From contig NC_049992.1 of the NCBI RefSeq assembly GCF_000003815.2, forward strand, positions 9,448,311 through 9,512,310: 64,000 bases of DNA, read 5' to 3'. The translations under genes were made by a program, and so were the position numbers. Shown piece after piece: positions 37,401 to 49,539 of this stretch (position 1 is its first letter; every line of letters starts with the position of its first letter). This DNA is from Branchiostoma floridae (taxonomy: Eukaryota; Chordata; Leptocardii; Amphioxiformes; Branchiostomatidae). The notes below the pieces were generated by a model, which had not been told where the DNA came from, made no database searches, and worked only from the letters and a program-made list of their open reading frames with translations.

Positions 37401-40400
37401 AAAGGTACAATCTAATCATCATACATAAACAACAGCTGTTACATGGAGCATGGATGGAAAAAAAGGCTTGTAATATCAGAATCAAGTACTATCGACAGAA
37501 AACATTTCTTTTCCAAGATTTTTATTAGCAAAGGGTTAGAAAAAAAACATTGCATGTGTCGTGGTGAATAAGTAAGGGTATAGAAGTATAAGCAATGAGT
37601 TTGTAATTGATTGTGAATAAATGGAAAAAAATTGATAAGGAAAACTTGAAAGGAGATTTCTAGGACTTTTATATGCAAGTGCAACAGGAGACTTAGCCTG
37701 GGTGCCATCCAATCAATACCCAGTAATAATCGGATGGTACCCAGGTTATAGCAGACTAAAAAAAAAAAAAAAAAATTACTATCCTTTATAGCTTGCAACA
37801 TTTAAAACAAGCACATTATGCTTGGCATCTTGCATATCTATCCATTTTGATCCCCAATAATTTCACAGAGGAAGCGGCTTCGCTTTTATGCATGATCGTT
37901 ACTTTGGATTGATCTGAGCCGACCAAGCAAAGTACATGATTAGAATTCAGTCGATGCCCCCTACTGAATTCAATTTGAAAGGCAAACAATGGGCCTATCA
38001 TTGGGCACCTGTTGTCTGGATGCAAAGGACAATGGACAAGGCAAAATTTGCATCTCAAATCTAGTGCCCCTAGGCAAGTAGAGAGCTGACTCAAAAATGG
38101 GGGAAGGGGGCAAGATCATACCTTTTTTCCTATCCTACCAAAACAAAAGCATATCCTATACACGTATACTGAGGGTTGTAAAACTTGGCACTTTCCACTT
38201 ATGCTTTTTAACCAGCCAAAACTAGCTTAACCCAACAAGTTTTATCTGCAAAATATGACTGTCATCTTTGTAGGGCAGCCCTGAGAATCATAACCCTTTA
38301 TCGCAACCATCTCATCAATTATGTGTGAATTCACAGACCTGTCAAGATATATAAACAGCCTAATGTAAGGGTCAGCATCCGACTCGACAGGTCATGGCAA
38401 AAACTTGGCTGACTTATGCACCTGAGTCAATACAGGTATTGCTACGTAAATAATGAAACAACTTGACGTAACAACAGTATGTATATGCAAGAAAATACAT
38501 GCAAGTTTCTGTGCACAATTGACAATGACAAGTATACAGCTGCTACTTGTTTGCAAGGACTAAGGGTATATACTCTAAATTCAGTTATTTTTGAGGCACT
38601 TAATTTTAAATTTTTGCCATTAGCCTAAAGGAAAAGAAAGACTTTTGTAATACAAATTCATACTTTTGTTGTAGGTCACTGTGACCATTAAATCACTGCA
38701 AACATTTGAACATTTACAGTGTGTGTAATTATGTCTATTGAGTACTCTAAAGCCTTTCTTGCCATTGCAACCCATTTGCAAAAAAATATACATAAGTATA
38801 CATATGATAAGACTTTTGTAATTTATGCTTAGTCAACTTGGCTTAGAAAAAAGGCACTTCAATGTTACAAGTGATAGGAAAAAGACATGAGTGCTATACA
38901 TTGCACTTTGAGTTCTCATCAAATTAGTTATGAACAGAACTACTGGTATACATGTAATATACATAGGCAGAAATGAGGGCCCACTCTGACAACCTAGGCA
39001 TGGGAAAAGTATTTACTTAGCATTGATTTACATCATAAGTGTACAACAATTTCCATATCTAAATTGTAACACAATTAGCAAAAGAAAGCCTGCTTCAAAT
39101 GTTTTATTTTGTAATGATAATTTCACAGATGCTTTCAATGAAAGTAGCAAAGGGATTACATCCTGCCAACATTTTTCTTGGTGTTTTTATAATATTCATC
39201 CATGAGTAAAAATTAATCTTGATAACTGCCTGAATCAATCGTTGTTTACTCTGGACACTTTATCTGTTTGCTTACAACAGAAACATACGAGACGAAAACA
39301 CATGTAGTTCTTTGTGCCAGAGTTAAGAAACTGACGCCCCGTGTGAACCATGCAGGTAAATCCACCCCATTGTTGCATTTAATCCTCACGCCACCTGTGG
39401 CACCTCTATTAGCATAAACAAACACCTGAATGGACAACCTGTTACAAGGAAAAACAGCAGCAAACTTGACGCCATCGCTTTACATGATGATTGAATGATA
39501 GCTGAACAAAATTTCAGTAATCTTACACAGACAAGCAAATTTGCAGAATATTTAAAGTTTTACACTGATAATACATTTTCTTTTTCAATTTGAGGCTTCA
39601 AGTTGACAAACTTCTTCTTGAATTTAGGAGGAAAATATTATCTTCCAAAAATATCCCGAAACATCTAAAGCATTTTACACTTTACAGTGATTTAAAATTT
39701 TTCAAGGAGGAGGAGATGTTATAGTCAAGTTGACAGCCACAAAATAAGGCTTTATGGCGCAGTTTGGGCCATTTTATTGCTAACATATCTCCAGAATGGC
39801 GAGGATATAGCTTGTCTCTGAACTGTTATATCCTTTCAAATGTGTGCGGACACTAAAATAGCTATTATGTGAAAGAGTATGTCTATTGCTTGGACTAGAG
39901 CAAACACTTCAACTTTAAAGAGGACTACCTAAACTACACACATAAAGAAGCATTAAACTTACAGATAGTCAATATTTGAATGGCTCCAATTCTTATGCAT
40001 AAAGTTTGGGTACTTCTGATGCCAGCAGGGTGAACAATATGAATTTTTAAAAAATGTTTTACAACTTATAATATTGCTGTGTGGTTTGGAATAATTGTGA
40101 TATTCAGAAGAGACTGGAAGGAAAAGTGAATGTTCATCGTTCATGTATGGCTGTTTGCAATAAACATAATTCAAGGGCTTTAAGTAGACATTTGAAAGTT
40201 GTCAGAATATGGAACTTACAAAATAAATATGAATTATGATGCAATGAAATAACAATTTTGAAAAACCAAATTATAAAATGGTCATAAAACCTTTACAATA
40301 AGATTATTGTCTTTTTACCTCTCTTTGGGGGAAAGCAAAAAGAAGAGGAAAAAATGAAAATGAATCTTTATTGTCCCTCCTGAACTGTTTTTCCGTAAAA

Positions 40401-41193
40401 GAAAACCATCAAAAAATTTTATGAAATAAAAAAATAATGCTAGAGTGATATAAACGTAACGTTAACAGCAAAAACAACTGATATCTAAGACTCTATAATG
40501 TTGCTGTGCGTCAAAATGTACGTATTAAAACTGATCATAAATAAGCAACAAGGACGCAGAAACTTCCGAAATCTGAGTTTGATGTTTTTCTGCTCTTGTT
40601 ATTATTTCCATAAGGCACAAGTGTGCACGGCGTCCTTTGTTTTGGCTACGGCACCGAAGTCTGCGCTAGCTTTCACCTAAATCTATTCCCACTGAAGTTC
40701 CTGACAATATATGGTCTACTTGGATAGTCAGAACCCTCTGGCCTGTTATGTCCGACCGCTCTGCATGCAGAAAAGATTTTCCAAATCGCTCGGATCAATG
40801 ATTTGGTGCGAGCCTTTTGTGTCCACATCAAAGGTATACAGTATCGCCCCCCTCCCCACCTAGCCACCTACTGATACACCATGCAACATCCGCCCGCTTT
40901 GCACGGCTCAAAAACAGTTTATACACAGGAAAATTGAGTAGTAAACACATCTAAGTCAAGAAATATAGCTGTCACGATGGTTTAGAGAAGAGATAAGGAT
41001 AGGAAAATTAAGCACGCACGAGTGGCGGTTTATCGGCGGCGGCAGGCTGGGAGGTCTCGGCGGCGGCCCCGTGCCCATTGTCTGCCTCGGCCGCTGCGCC
41101 CTCTCCCGGCGCTTCCTCCCCGTTCTCGTCCGACTTTCCCTTCTTCGAAGCCTGCGGTTCCTCCTCCCCTGCCTTTCTCTTCTTGGGAGGCAT
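28478..41193 (-). CDS. RCC2: RCC2 (TD-60), RCC1-repeat protein, 10 exons, complete
   Basis: In vertebrates RCC2 is a chromosomal-passenger-associated seven-bladed RCC1 propeller that acts on Rac1/RalA and Arf6 signalling, in mitosis and at the cell cortex. Exons in transcript order: 41020-41193, 37252-37345, 35234-35377, 32472-32603, 32077-32165, 31614-31728, 30824-30990, 30311-30494, 29345-29523, 28478-28654. The joins are GT-AG and give exactly 485 codons including the stop. The first 58 residues are acidic and disordered, with a PPKKRK nuclear-localisation-type motif. Blade motifs follow: GGTNWDLIGR, GQNLWGPHRYG, RNDKGQLGHGDTKR, AFGENKMGQLGLGN, SFGCPEYGQLG, YDCELVPRR, WGFGGYGRLGHSEQKDE and TISWGPSPTYGEL. 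The end, LPEYNPK, closely resembles the vertebrate C-terminus. The match to human RCC2 (from memory, about 522 residues) is continuous except for a shorter N-terminal tail. Confidence 0.97.
28655..29344. other. RCC2 intron 9, nothing recognised
   Basis: No exon, repeat pair or hairpin was noted in this intron. Confidence 0.5.
29576..29889. mobile_element. hAT-like MITE with 5-bp TSD (GATAA)
   Basis: This 314-bp element in RCC2 intron 8 begins CAGGGCTCAAAATAC and ends GTATTTCGAGCCCTG, with GATAA on both sides (29571-29575 and 29890-29894). The interior is rich in ACCTGCACT words and their complements. Relatives lie at 30535-30636 and 54284-55015. Confidence 0.8.
30535..30636. mobile_element. 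Truncated hAT-like MITE, relative of 29576-29889
   Basis: It starts CAGGGCTTGAAATACC and matches the reverse complement of the right half of the element at 29576-29889 (GCAGGTTAGTGCAG, ACCTGCACTGGTCCATGTA). The other terminus is missing. More diverged scraps of the same sequence (GGAGCTGTG...) occur near 18855 and 31390. Confidence 0.65.
32656..32930 (+). mobile_element. tRNA-derived SINE (plus copy) in RCC2 intron 3
   Basis: The head has a polymerase III A box (TGGCCGAGTGGG, 32664-32675) and B box (GTTCGATCC, 32704-32712) at tRNA-like spacing. A body follows containing CTTAGCACTCAGCA, GTTGAACACA, GCTGTAGTGATTGCACAA and GGCGCCGCCCTATGCGCC. A second body in opposite orientation lies at 33785-33965. 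Acceptor-stem pairing is degraded, so this is not a functional tRNA gene. Confidence 0.85.
33121..33335. mobile_element. Long foldback element with ~90-bp arms
   Basis: Arms at about 33122-33215 and 33245-33333 are reverse complements. Shared words are TTTGGCACAACC, ACTTACGTCCAA, CAGGGTAGAATGACTGG and AAACTAC. The loop is about 30 bases. It lies in RCC2 intron 3 between two SINE copies. Confidence 0.7.
33785..33965 (-). mobile_element. tRNA-derived SINE body, minus copy
   Basis: Read on the minus strand it shares CTTAGCACTGATTACTTAAG-like sequence, GGGAGTTGAACACAGC, CCTGCTGTAGTGATTGCACAA and GTGCCGCCCTAAGCACC with the SINE at 32656-32930. The tRNA-like head is absent. Confidence 0.7.
33992..34472. 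mobile_element. hAT-like MITE with 5-bp TSD (TCAAG)
   Basis: This 481-bp element starts CAGGGATCGAAAGAC and ends GTATTTCGAACCCTG. It is flanked by TCAAG on both sides (33987-33991 and 34473-34477). Inner ATGCAAAATTGCAAGT words are repeated in inverted form. It sits in RCC2 intron 3 and has no ORF. Confidence 0.8.
34714..35233. repeat. Local duplication beside RCC2 exon 3
   Basis: The sequences at 34726-34895 and 35084-35222 share GGTAC, TTTGGCATGT, GTCTGTGTTTT, GCAGAA and TTGCCTGTCCA in the same order. The splice donor of exon 3 with its intronic flank (ATTGGGAGACCTACC) is present again at 35001-35015. Confidence 0.6.
35716..35911. mobile_element. MITE with TACTGTAAAT termini, copy 2
   Basis: The left end is TACTGTAAATTCTCTTATTTTTGCAG and the right end is GCATTTACAGTA. 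It is closest to the element at 61231-61434, which shares the first 25 bases or so. It lies in RCC2 intron 2. Confidence 0.65.
35913..36445. repeat. Imperfect intronic duplication with spacer
   Basis: Segment 35913-36075 reappears in two pieces at 36073-36160 (ACAGTTGTCTGAT, GCATACACAC, GATATAACTG) and 36350-36445 (GAAGCACCCTGTT, GGAAATGGTCAAA). About 190 bp of unrelated sequence separate the pieces. It lies in RCC2 intron 2. Confidence 0.55.
37692..37748. mobile_element. Short foldback element in RCC2 intron 1
   Basis: The arms AGCCTGGGTGCCATCC and GGATGGTACCCAGGTT flank a loop of about 20 bases, giving an imperfect hairpin. An A run follows near 37760. Confidence 0.45.
37760..41019. other. 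Rest of RCC2 intron 1, nothing recognised
   Basis: More than 3 kb of AT-rich intron without an exon, clear repeat pair or element ends that I could identify. Confidence 0.5.
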
Positions 41194-41774
41194 GTTTTCT
41201 AGCGGGAGACACAGAAGAAAAACGGCGGCACACGTACTCACAACAAATGACAGACCCGGGCGTGAGGAACCATGAATTGCCAATGAGGTCCGGACAGACC
41301 ACGTGGTTTTGCTCCGCTGATTTTCGCGCGAAATTTAGAAATCAATTTGCGAGGAAATCCCTGGTCATTTATCAACTTGTCAACGGGACGGAAAACTGCG
41401 AGCAGATACAGGGAGATGGGTTCTTTTCCAAGTCTGTTTTTGTTGGAAGCGGTCTTTTCATGCTCCTTAAATAGTGGATGCTGAATTTCTCTGTTTGCTT
41501 CTTTTTGTAGAAATTGCTACAAACAGCCACGCTGCAAAACCGAAGCGCACATATTTGTCTAGTCTCCCGCCTGGCCGAATAGTAAAAGTGGAATTGATAA
41601 ACATTTTGCCAAGTAACTTAATAAGAACTAAAAATCTAGTAGGAGTTAATTAGCCTGGAGTGAACTGATTGGTCGCGGATAGACAGCAAAGACTGAAAAC
41701 CCATAGTAACTTATTTGGCCAAATTTTTTATTCAGCTGACACGTCTGCCTGGGCTCGGGAGTTATCCTCAGCAT

Positions 41775-41883
41775 AGCCGCAGTGCTCCTGTTGTTTTTTT
41801 TTTAGCTCCCGCTTATAGCTTATAGCTTATATTTGGTTAGCGGGAGCTATAAGCGGGAGCTAAAAAACCTGGAGCACTGCGGC
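41775..41883. repeat. Interrupted hairpin
   Basis: GCCGCAGTGCTCC and TTTAGCTCCCGCTTATAGCT on the left are matched by AGCTATAAGCGGGAGCTAAA and GGAGCACTGCGGC on the right. ATCCTCAGCATA is also repeated directly outside each arm. Confidence 0.65.
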
Positions 41884-42013
41884 TATCCTCAGCATATTCT
41901 CCAAGTATTGCTGGACTTTCTATTGGCCCGTTTCTTCTTCATCGGTCCGTGACCTTCTTCATGTATGATATATTTTCTATAAGCCGGCCCAGCAAGTTTA
42001 TTCATACTCCAAC

Positions 42014-42057
42014 CAAGGAGCTTTTATATCAGATATATCTGATATAAAAGCTCCTTG
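42014..42057. repeat. Perfect 44-bp palindrome
   Basis: The sequence CAAGGAGCTTTTATATCAGATA is followed immediately by its exact reverse complement with no spacer. It is AT-rich at the centre and could extrude as a cruciform. Confidence 0.95.
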
Positions 42058-42278
42058 CTCCAACAAATCTTTTGGGGGACATGGCAACTGATACTAGTAT
42101 GTCATAAAGGAAACGCGTTATATAGGCCCCCTGCCCCAAAAGCCCGACTTGCAGGGCCTGCTATGGGGGCTACAACCTTGAAGCCTCCTAAATGTATACA
42201 GCATGACATGACTACATTATTTGAGCGCTAGCAGATGGGCATTAAAAATCGTCAGTATCTATGTTAAGTGTCAGACTT

Positions 42279-42733
42279 AAGGGGTGGGTACAAAACCGTT
42301 TTTTTTTCTTATTGGACCGGTCCAGAAAAAAACGGACCTGAAAAAATTTGGTGGACCGGATATTGGGCCTATTGGAAAATGAACAGATTATATGATCAGG
42401 CATTCATACGTTTTGGGGGCTTACCGGTCGAAGAAAATAACAAGAGCAGAGTAGAGTAGAGTCATATGTATATATATATATAATCATTTCTACCGAGTTT
42501 TATCATTCAAAGGCATTTTGCCTTGTACTAAAGTTGTAGGATTTTAAAACGCCAATGGGGGTCAAATACTACATTAAACGGGTTTCTTCGTAGCGAAATG
42601 GACCATTGTTTATCGACCATTCGCAGCTTTTCCCAGATGATTATAGGTTCAGGTTCAGGTCCGGACCTTGTCCTAATCCTCTGGGCCTGAATCGGACCTG
42701 GACCTAAATTATCTGTACCGGTTCCCACCCCTA
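42279..42733. mobile_element. MITE-like element, relative of 17912-18049
   Basis: It begins AAGGGGTGGGTAC and ends GTACCGGTTCCCACCCCTA. The interior TTGGACCGGTCCAGAAAAA and ATTGGGCCTATTGG match the AGXT-intron element. The flanks GACTT and GACTA are a possible 5-bp duplication with one mismatch. Confidence 0.6.
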
Positions 42734-42772
42734 GACTACGGTGTGTAAAAGTGAGCAGTTTCACCGCATTTT

Positions 42773-42949
42773 GTAATCTCCAAGCAGATCATACGGCGCC
42801 ATGAGATAGAATCAAAGCTGGCCAAGGACTATTGCCGGCCAAAGGGAGTCAGACGGGCACCGGTCGCATACACACTCCTAGGCCATCTTTACTCCTCTGC
42901 CAGCTTTTGATACTATCTTATGCTATCTTAGAATCTTCTTGGAGATTAC
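42773..42949. mobile_element. MITE-like element with GTAATCTCCAAG ends
   Basis: The left end is GTAATCTCCAAGCAGATCAT and the right end carries CTTGGAGATTAC. The inner words GAGATAG and CTATCTTA extend the inverted relationship. An isolated CTCCAAGCAGATGAT word occurs near 22213. Confidence 0.6.
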
Positions 42950-44041
42950 GCATTTTGTACGTCAAACCAGAGACTACAGAAAGATGCCGCACATGATGCA
43001 GAGCCGGACAGTTATCCGTCTAGCTGGTCAATTCAATGAATTGAATGCCCCCCCCCCCCGCCTTGATTTCACGTTCACAAAGTTGAAGAAGACACTGACA
43101 ATCTGAACATAAGTTATCGACGCCATCTTCAAAAGCAGTGAAAACATTGATTTTGGAGAAAAATCATTTTCAAGCTGTCCAGCGATATCTTCACGTGTTT
43201 GTTCATAGATTTCTCTCTATGATTGATGGGCCGTTTAAGATTTTTTTCCCCTTTCCATTTCCCTTCAACTTATCTACTTGTGAAGTCATTGATTTTAGCC
43301 CCCGTTACAGTAGACTGTCACCATATATGTGAGCCAGTTTTACTAGGAATCTTTTAAGTTTGCAAGACGTTGTCTTTGTGACTGATAGTGATATAAGACG
43401 AATCAATATATACTGGGCATCATTGAAATACTAGGACAATTTACTTAAAAAAAAAGACTTGGTCTAAATCACTTTCCTGAATAAAATATGAATAACGTTA
43501 TTTTGAGTTTTGATATCCACACAATTTGTGTTCTGGTGCTCATGAAAAGTGATCATCAGGGTGCTGTAGACGCGGGAAATACATTCAAAGTTTTCTCATT
43601 TTCCATTTACTGAAAGAAAAAAGTGTCGGCACAGTCCGTATTGTTTTGTCAAACCAAAACCTCCTTGGCCAAACTAACATTTTTGCTGACTATGCCGACG
43701 TGGTAATGGGGACCCCTAGCAGTTAAAATAATCATTGCAGTTTGACAGTGCGTAAACATTACCGAATTGCTGCAGTGCTGACAGTGGCTAATAGGGGCCG
43801 CTTTTGATCCATGCAAGAGAAGACGATCACTCCTCTTCCTCATCCTCGTGTCCTCTCAAATCATTGCCTGATGCTCATTGGTTACTACACATACAAAATG
43901 ACATAGATAGCTCCAATATATAACAAGATCGATTTGTTCCATGGGTAAATTCTATCTTAACTCCTTTTTTTATCTGCTTTGATGTAAAACAAAAGTTTGC
44001 ATTCCTCATGTGACGTGTCGTGGTCACATGACCTAACAAAG

Positions 44042-44077
44042 ATGGCCGACCTTTATCGTGCAAAGTAGTGCAGAAGT
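44042..44077 (+). other. Possible 5' leader exon end with strong splice donor
   Basis: The sequence GCAGAAGT is followed by a near-consensus donor, GTAAGTATG, at 44078. An ATG at 44042 opens an eight-codon ORF (MADLYRAK) that closes before the donor, so this would be non-coding leader with a short upstream ORF. Assignment to the gene downstream is inference from position and orientation. Confidence 0.3.
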
Positions 44078-47000
44078 GTAAGTATGTCTTTTCGCGGCTC
44101 TTTTGTCGCTCAAGTGTTGCGTAGTTGTTGATCTAAGAGTAAATTCTAGACGTGTGAGAAGATCTGGCGCAAGTCTGAGGCAAAGAAGCTGTGTGTTTGA
44201 CGGAATTTCTTGCGAAATCGCTGAAGTGTGTTGTCGGTAGGGCCGGTTGTTCGACTCCCAGTGAGCCTTGAACTATTTGTGTGTGGTCGTCTGCCTGCGT
44301 ACTGTGTGTATGCTAGATGTCTTGGACTTAATCCTCACCAACTGGGTTTCTTTTCTTTCTCGTAAGATTTCCGAAGAACTACGATGGTCTGTTTACGTAG
44401 TCAGTGTTCAAGTGCTTCTCAAATGACACAAATTGCTATTGTTAAGCGATAATTATACTTTAGAGGCTCAGAGAATAACAACAAACGAATTATGACCCGC
44501 GTCGGTGGTATAAAGGATTTTTTCAAGGCCTTATGACTATCATGACATTTCAAGAAAGTTTAAGCTGTTAAAGAACGCATATTTTGTGTATTTGGAGAAG
44601 GAATTGCAGGCAAATATTTGGTAAATGTTTGGCAACGTAGTAGTTTTCATATTCTACTTGTGACAAGTAACGTTAATTGTCATAAAGCACCTTATTGTTG
44701 TTGGTTGTATGGCAGTCAGAGGTGCATAATTTGCATATGGTTAATGGTGATCTGATTTTTCATCGCTGTAATGAATTTTGTTTCCAGGTTTTGATTTGTT
44801 TGCTTCTGTCTTTGCTGCATTCCTTTTTTTTTCCACAAAATTTTACGTAAAGTTTTGCATGCACATTCCATAACAGTCTCTACAAAACCGAGCAAAGAAT
44901 CTTGTAACATTAATTGGTAGATATATGCCAACCTATTGGAGGGTCTAAGAAAATAATCATTATGCTGACAATAGCTCAAAATTCAAGGTTAATCTAACAA
45001 TTTACAAGGTCCTGCAGCCATTCGAGATAGTCCAAAGTAGCTATAGTGTCTTTTTCTTTTTTTCTATAGTAACTGATATAACGTTATGACTTGTTTTATA
45101 AGTTACGAATCAATGTCCAGAAGCTAGTCTAACTTGTTTGGCTAAGCCTAATCCTGTTACTAATGTGAGGAAAATCATATTCAACTACATAGAGTCATAA
45201 TCACTAATATTAATACAGATGCCGTATCTAAACTTGACCTTTGACTTTGTACATCGGTGCCCACGCACTTGTATTTTCAGCTGTTTAATTCATGTGGGTA
45301 ATATTTCTAAATCCAGTTACTACAATTTGAAATGAAGGAGATTATTATATACATAGTTGAAAAATCTTGGCAAACTGTCACTGTGAAGCACTCACTGATA
45401 AAAACAAACAAATTATGAATGCTGACCCCTACATATTCCCTTAAAGAGTCTAATTTACATAGAATAGTAATTACTTCCTCCCTAATTATAGATGTACAAG
45501 AATTTTGTGTTGCAGTAATTCAATTAACAGGACAATCAGATTCCAGCCACTGTTTTGATAGGTTCATAAACAAATATGGAAAAAGTGCTTCCAAAAACTA
45601 CCTCAGGAGTTTGGGATTATTTCTATTTAAACAAGCAACAAACCCTTTAATTTTTTCATAAACAGCTGAAAACCATAGCTGTTTGAGTTGTGATATTTGT
45701 ATATTTGTACATTGTATATCTAACTGCCTTGTAACAAGAAATACAAATGTGTATTGTCTATTGATAACCATTATCTTTTTCATGCATTAATCAACAGCTA
45801 GGAAGATAATTATCAGTCACAGGAATGAATGGCTAATGTGAAAATTCTCCAGAGACTGAGTCACCAGACTTTTATTTATTGGCTCCATGCCAACTAATGT
45901 AGTACATGTTCCAGCCCTGGTCTGTCTTTCCTCACTAGCCAGGGTAGTGTCCTATGGACCTACATATCTGCTAAACTCTGCGTTTTCGCCCTTTGAGATG
46001 ATGTATCCGTAACTAAGAAGTCAAAAGACTTTTCAATGAGATTGAATTTTGAAAATATCTTTGGAACTTCTGTTATCTAAGTGGTCACTGTATAACCTCC
46101 TTGATATGATAGAGTGAAGAGCTTCTATATAGAGTGAAGAGCACCTATTTGAAGGTGTCACAATACACAATATGTGTCATTTTATGGCCCCCAATTTTGA
46201 GTTTAATTCAAGCTGCATTATGTCATTGGTTTAAAATGTTGCTCCCAAAAAAGTCAATGTCAAGTGAGCTGACCCAGAGAATTTTTAGCCTGTCTGGACA
46301 AATGCCCAATTGTAGTCTAGTATCAACTCAATAAGGGGCCATCTTACTGTGATTTATACTGTTACATTTCACTTGCTAGATATGGGCATATGATATAGTA
46401 TACCATACACTCATACATGTTGTATGGCTTGTTTTTTCAACATCTGCACGTCACGTGGTATTTGCTTTTGCTCAATGGACACTCGATTTCTTCTACTGGG
46501 TAGCATACACCAGTTGTTGCAAAATTGTTGAACCTAAGGTAAACTGGTTCACATTCATTCCTATGGAAAACGTGGTACTAGGAAGCACAGTAGGAGGGAA
46601 AGAGGACTAGACAGTATGGTTTACATTCCTGATACAGCTCTACCCAATTGAACCTTTGACCTCAAGTCTAGACTAGACCCAAACTATACTTAGCAGTGCT
46701 GTGAACTGCTGGTGCCTAAATTGGAAGTGGCGTCAGACGTCCACGTTCTGTAGTGCACTCCAACTGTCCACATGCACAGTTAATTGAATATTGGTAGAAA
46801 ATATAGTAGTAACTCCTAGCAAGGTATGATTGTCTAAGCAGATATTGGGAAGAAATTTTCATAGAATTTAATATTCTTGTAAAAAAACTATTGGTGGCCG
46901 CATTTGGACATGGCTGTCAGTCTGTCAGAACAACTAGGAAGTCAGGGAAAAATAATTGATGGCCTTTTTTTTTACATCTGCTCAAGAATTATGATGATGT

Positions 47001-48181
47001 ACAGTATTTTTGTTGTTGTTGTTTTTTTCAGTAAAAATGTTCTTTATTTTGATGCAAATAAAATGTAAATGTATGATGTAAGATAGATTTTCTAGTAACA
47101 GCATAAAACTGAAACAAGTTATCTTTTTAACTGTTAAATAAGATAACTGCTGTCAGATATTTTTCTTAATTTTTTTAGAAATTTAAGCAGTAACTTTAAC
47201 ATTACATTCCGTGAATTTGCTCTCTTGTGGAATTTGTCCCAGTGACTCACACCCTTTTCTATAATGTCAATATTGACTTTGTCACCATAAACTACAAGAA
47301 CAACAGTGCAAATATTTGTCACCATGTGGTGATAGATTCAGTTCCAACTAAATGTGACAATATACTCAGATCTATACACATGTGCTCATGATAATGACTA
47401 CACATATCATATTCCCATGCATATACCACGTTCACAGTTGCACCAGCCTGCCACTGCAGATTTTTTTTTGTATATTAATCATAAACCATATCTATGCAAG
47501 ATTATGAACATGGAAGTAGAGAATAGAAAATGATATATTCACTCAATCACTTGTGCCGCAGAGGGTGCCGTTGGAAAGCCGGAAATTACCAACTAATTTT
47601 TAATGTTTAATATGTCATTTTAGCTCAAAGCTTACAAAATTACATTTTCATTGATTTTGTGTCATGAAGTGTCAATTTTTGTCCCATGACGGAAGAACGA
47701 GTTTCTGGTCTAGACTGTTCTACAAAAGTATATGACGCGGGAGGGTCGGAACCAAATGTTGATTTTCAATATTGAATATGTCATTTGATTTTTAGCTCAA
47801 AAATTACATTTTCATTGATTTCGTGTCATGAAGTTCAAACATTTTGGATGGACGGGGATTATCAGTTTTCTCCTCTTCAGTCTTCTGTCCCACAACGGAA
47901 GGATGGGTCCTAGTCTAGACTGTCCTTTAAGTTGTACAGCACACGTACAGGAGATTTGGTACACTGATCCTGTTTGTGATGCATTCTTCACAAAGTACAT
48001 TGACCTGCAGTTAACAACAAGGTCAGACTCCACAGAGTTGAACTGGGGGGAGGTCTTTATGGCCTAGTTCTTGTATGTCCAATTGATTTGAGGGATGGGG
48101 ATAGGGGGGTGGCGGCAAGTTTAGAGGAGATGGCTGACATCCTACAATGGCTATAGTGTTTTACTGTAATTAAAAGTAAAT

Positions 48182-48223
48182 AAAAATTGCTAACACTTAT
48201 AGATATAAGTGTTAGCAATTTTT
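48182..48223. repeat. Near-perfect 42-bp palindrome
   Basis: The 20-base arms AAAAATTGCTAACACTTATA and their exact reverse complement are separated by two bases. Confidence 0.95.
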
Positions 48224-49297
48224 ATTTTGCAGCTTAATGATAGTGCGATTTTTTGCGTGCAACAGTATTACTATTTGTGTGAGCTTAAAAGTACCACAGA
48301 AATCTCTTCTCCACTCGTATGAAGATATTATTAGATCCCAGTGAAAATAAATGAATTTACGGTAAATAAGTTGGTAAGTAAAGTAAGTCGGTGAGGATTC
48401 TTTGGGAGACAAGACGGCCTTAAGTTACCATGGATCTATGAGGCCAAGTTCACATTGTGTCTTTCCTTACTATTTTGCATAAGGAGACACCAGTGTCAAG
48501 GCCATAACTGATAAGGGCAGCTGGTTCCTATGGATTTGGTGCTGGAAGTAACCGTTCTGTAGATAATCAAACTCTACAGCTTTCCACCACTGCTTCGGGA
48601 AGGATATAGATCATTTCGTTGCTCAAAAGAGAAAAATTATGGCACTCTAGCTTTTAAACGCCGCACCATTAATAAGTACATGATGTACACTGTTCAGTAG
48701 ATCTAATGTTTCATGCAGCACAGATTGAGTAATAACTAACACCTGTGACTTAAAATCAATGCAGTGCAGCTAAGGACCCATCTTCCATCCCACTACAACT
48801 AGAACGGACAGAGTCTAGTCCAGAAGCACAGCTGACACAGAGGCCAGAGATTCCTAGCTAATTTTGGCCAGTCGGGCCGCACGTTCGACCATGGGGTAAA
48901 TGTGTTTGGGATTTTGGTGGAGCATGTCTGTCCTTGCATGTGGTAGTACTGTATGTAGACTAGTACTGGCAGTGTAGTGAATGCCGCATCCTTCTCGCTT
49001 GGGGACTTTAACTTCAAGGCATGTCTATGGCTTGCATGTTTTCTCTCTTTTGTCTTTGATGTAGAAAATAAATAACCAGGTCAAGGTGATGGGAAGGGGT
49101 TCTAATGCAAGTTAGCTATGTACAATAATGGTCTCAAACTACTTCCATCTGGAATATAACTATAAGGCACAATCATTACCTAGAAGCAGTAATTTGATGA
49201 AAATGCCAATTTCTTCTTTTCAAGGAACCTTGGCTTTGATAGGGGTGTTCCAAAAATAACACTTATCATGGAACAGAAAGCAGCCTTGGCTACGAAC

Positions 49298-49512
49298 GTT
49301 GCCTTTCATGAGGGTCTGCATGGGGGGTCCCGACAACGATTTAAGCTGAATTCAGAAGAACCCCCTACGTATTACGCTGAATCAAGAAAGGCAATCACGC
49401 TAAATTTGGTTGCTCCGCTACGAATTATGTAGATAAAATGGTTTACGGGAATAAAAATAGGCTGCCTACGCCTTATGGAAAAGAGCATGCAGACCCTCTT
49501 TCATTGATACAG
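49298..49512. mobile_element. TIR-bounded element, ~215 bp
   Basis: The left end TTTCATGAGGGTCTGCATG pairs with the right end CATGCAGACCCTCTTTCATTG. The interior contains GCTGAAT and CTACG words but no ORF. Confidence 0.65.
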
Positions 49513-49539
49513 TAGGTTAGACATCCAGGTAATAAGATT

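Larger units (their letters stand above)
41194..44041. promoter_or_regulatory. Divergent intergenic region, RCC2 and ARHGEF10-like gene
   Basis: About 2.85 kb separate the RCC2 start codon (minus strand) from the first exon I can propose for the plus-strand gene. Sequence next to the RCC2 start is GC- and CpG-rich. The middle contains an interrupted hairpin (41775-41883), a perfect 44-bp palindrome (42014-42057), a (TA)n run (42466-42482) and two MITEs. No TATA box is obvious. Confidence 0.45.
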
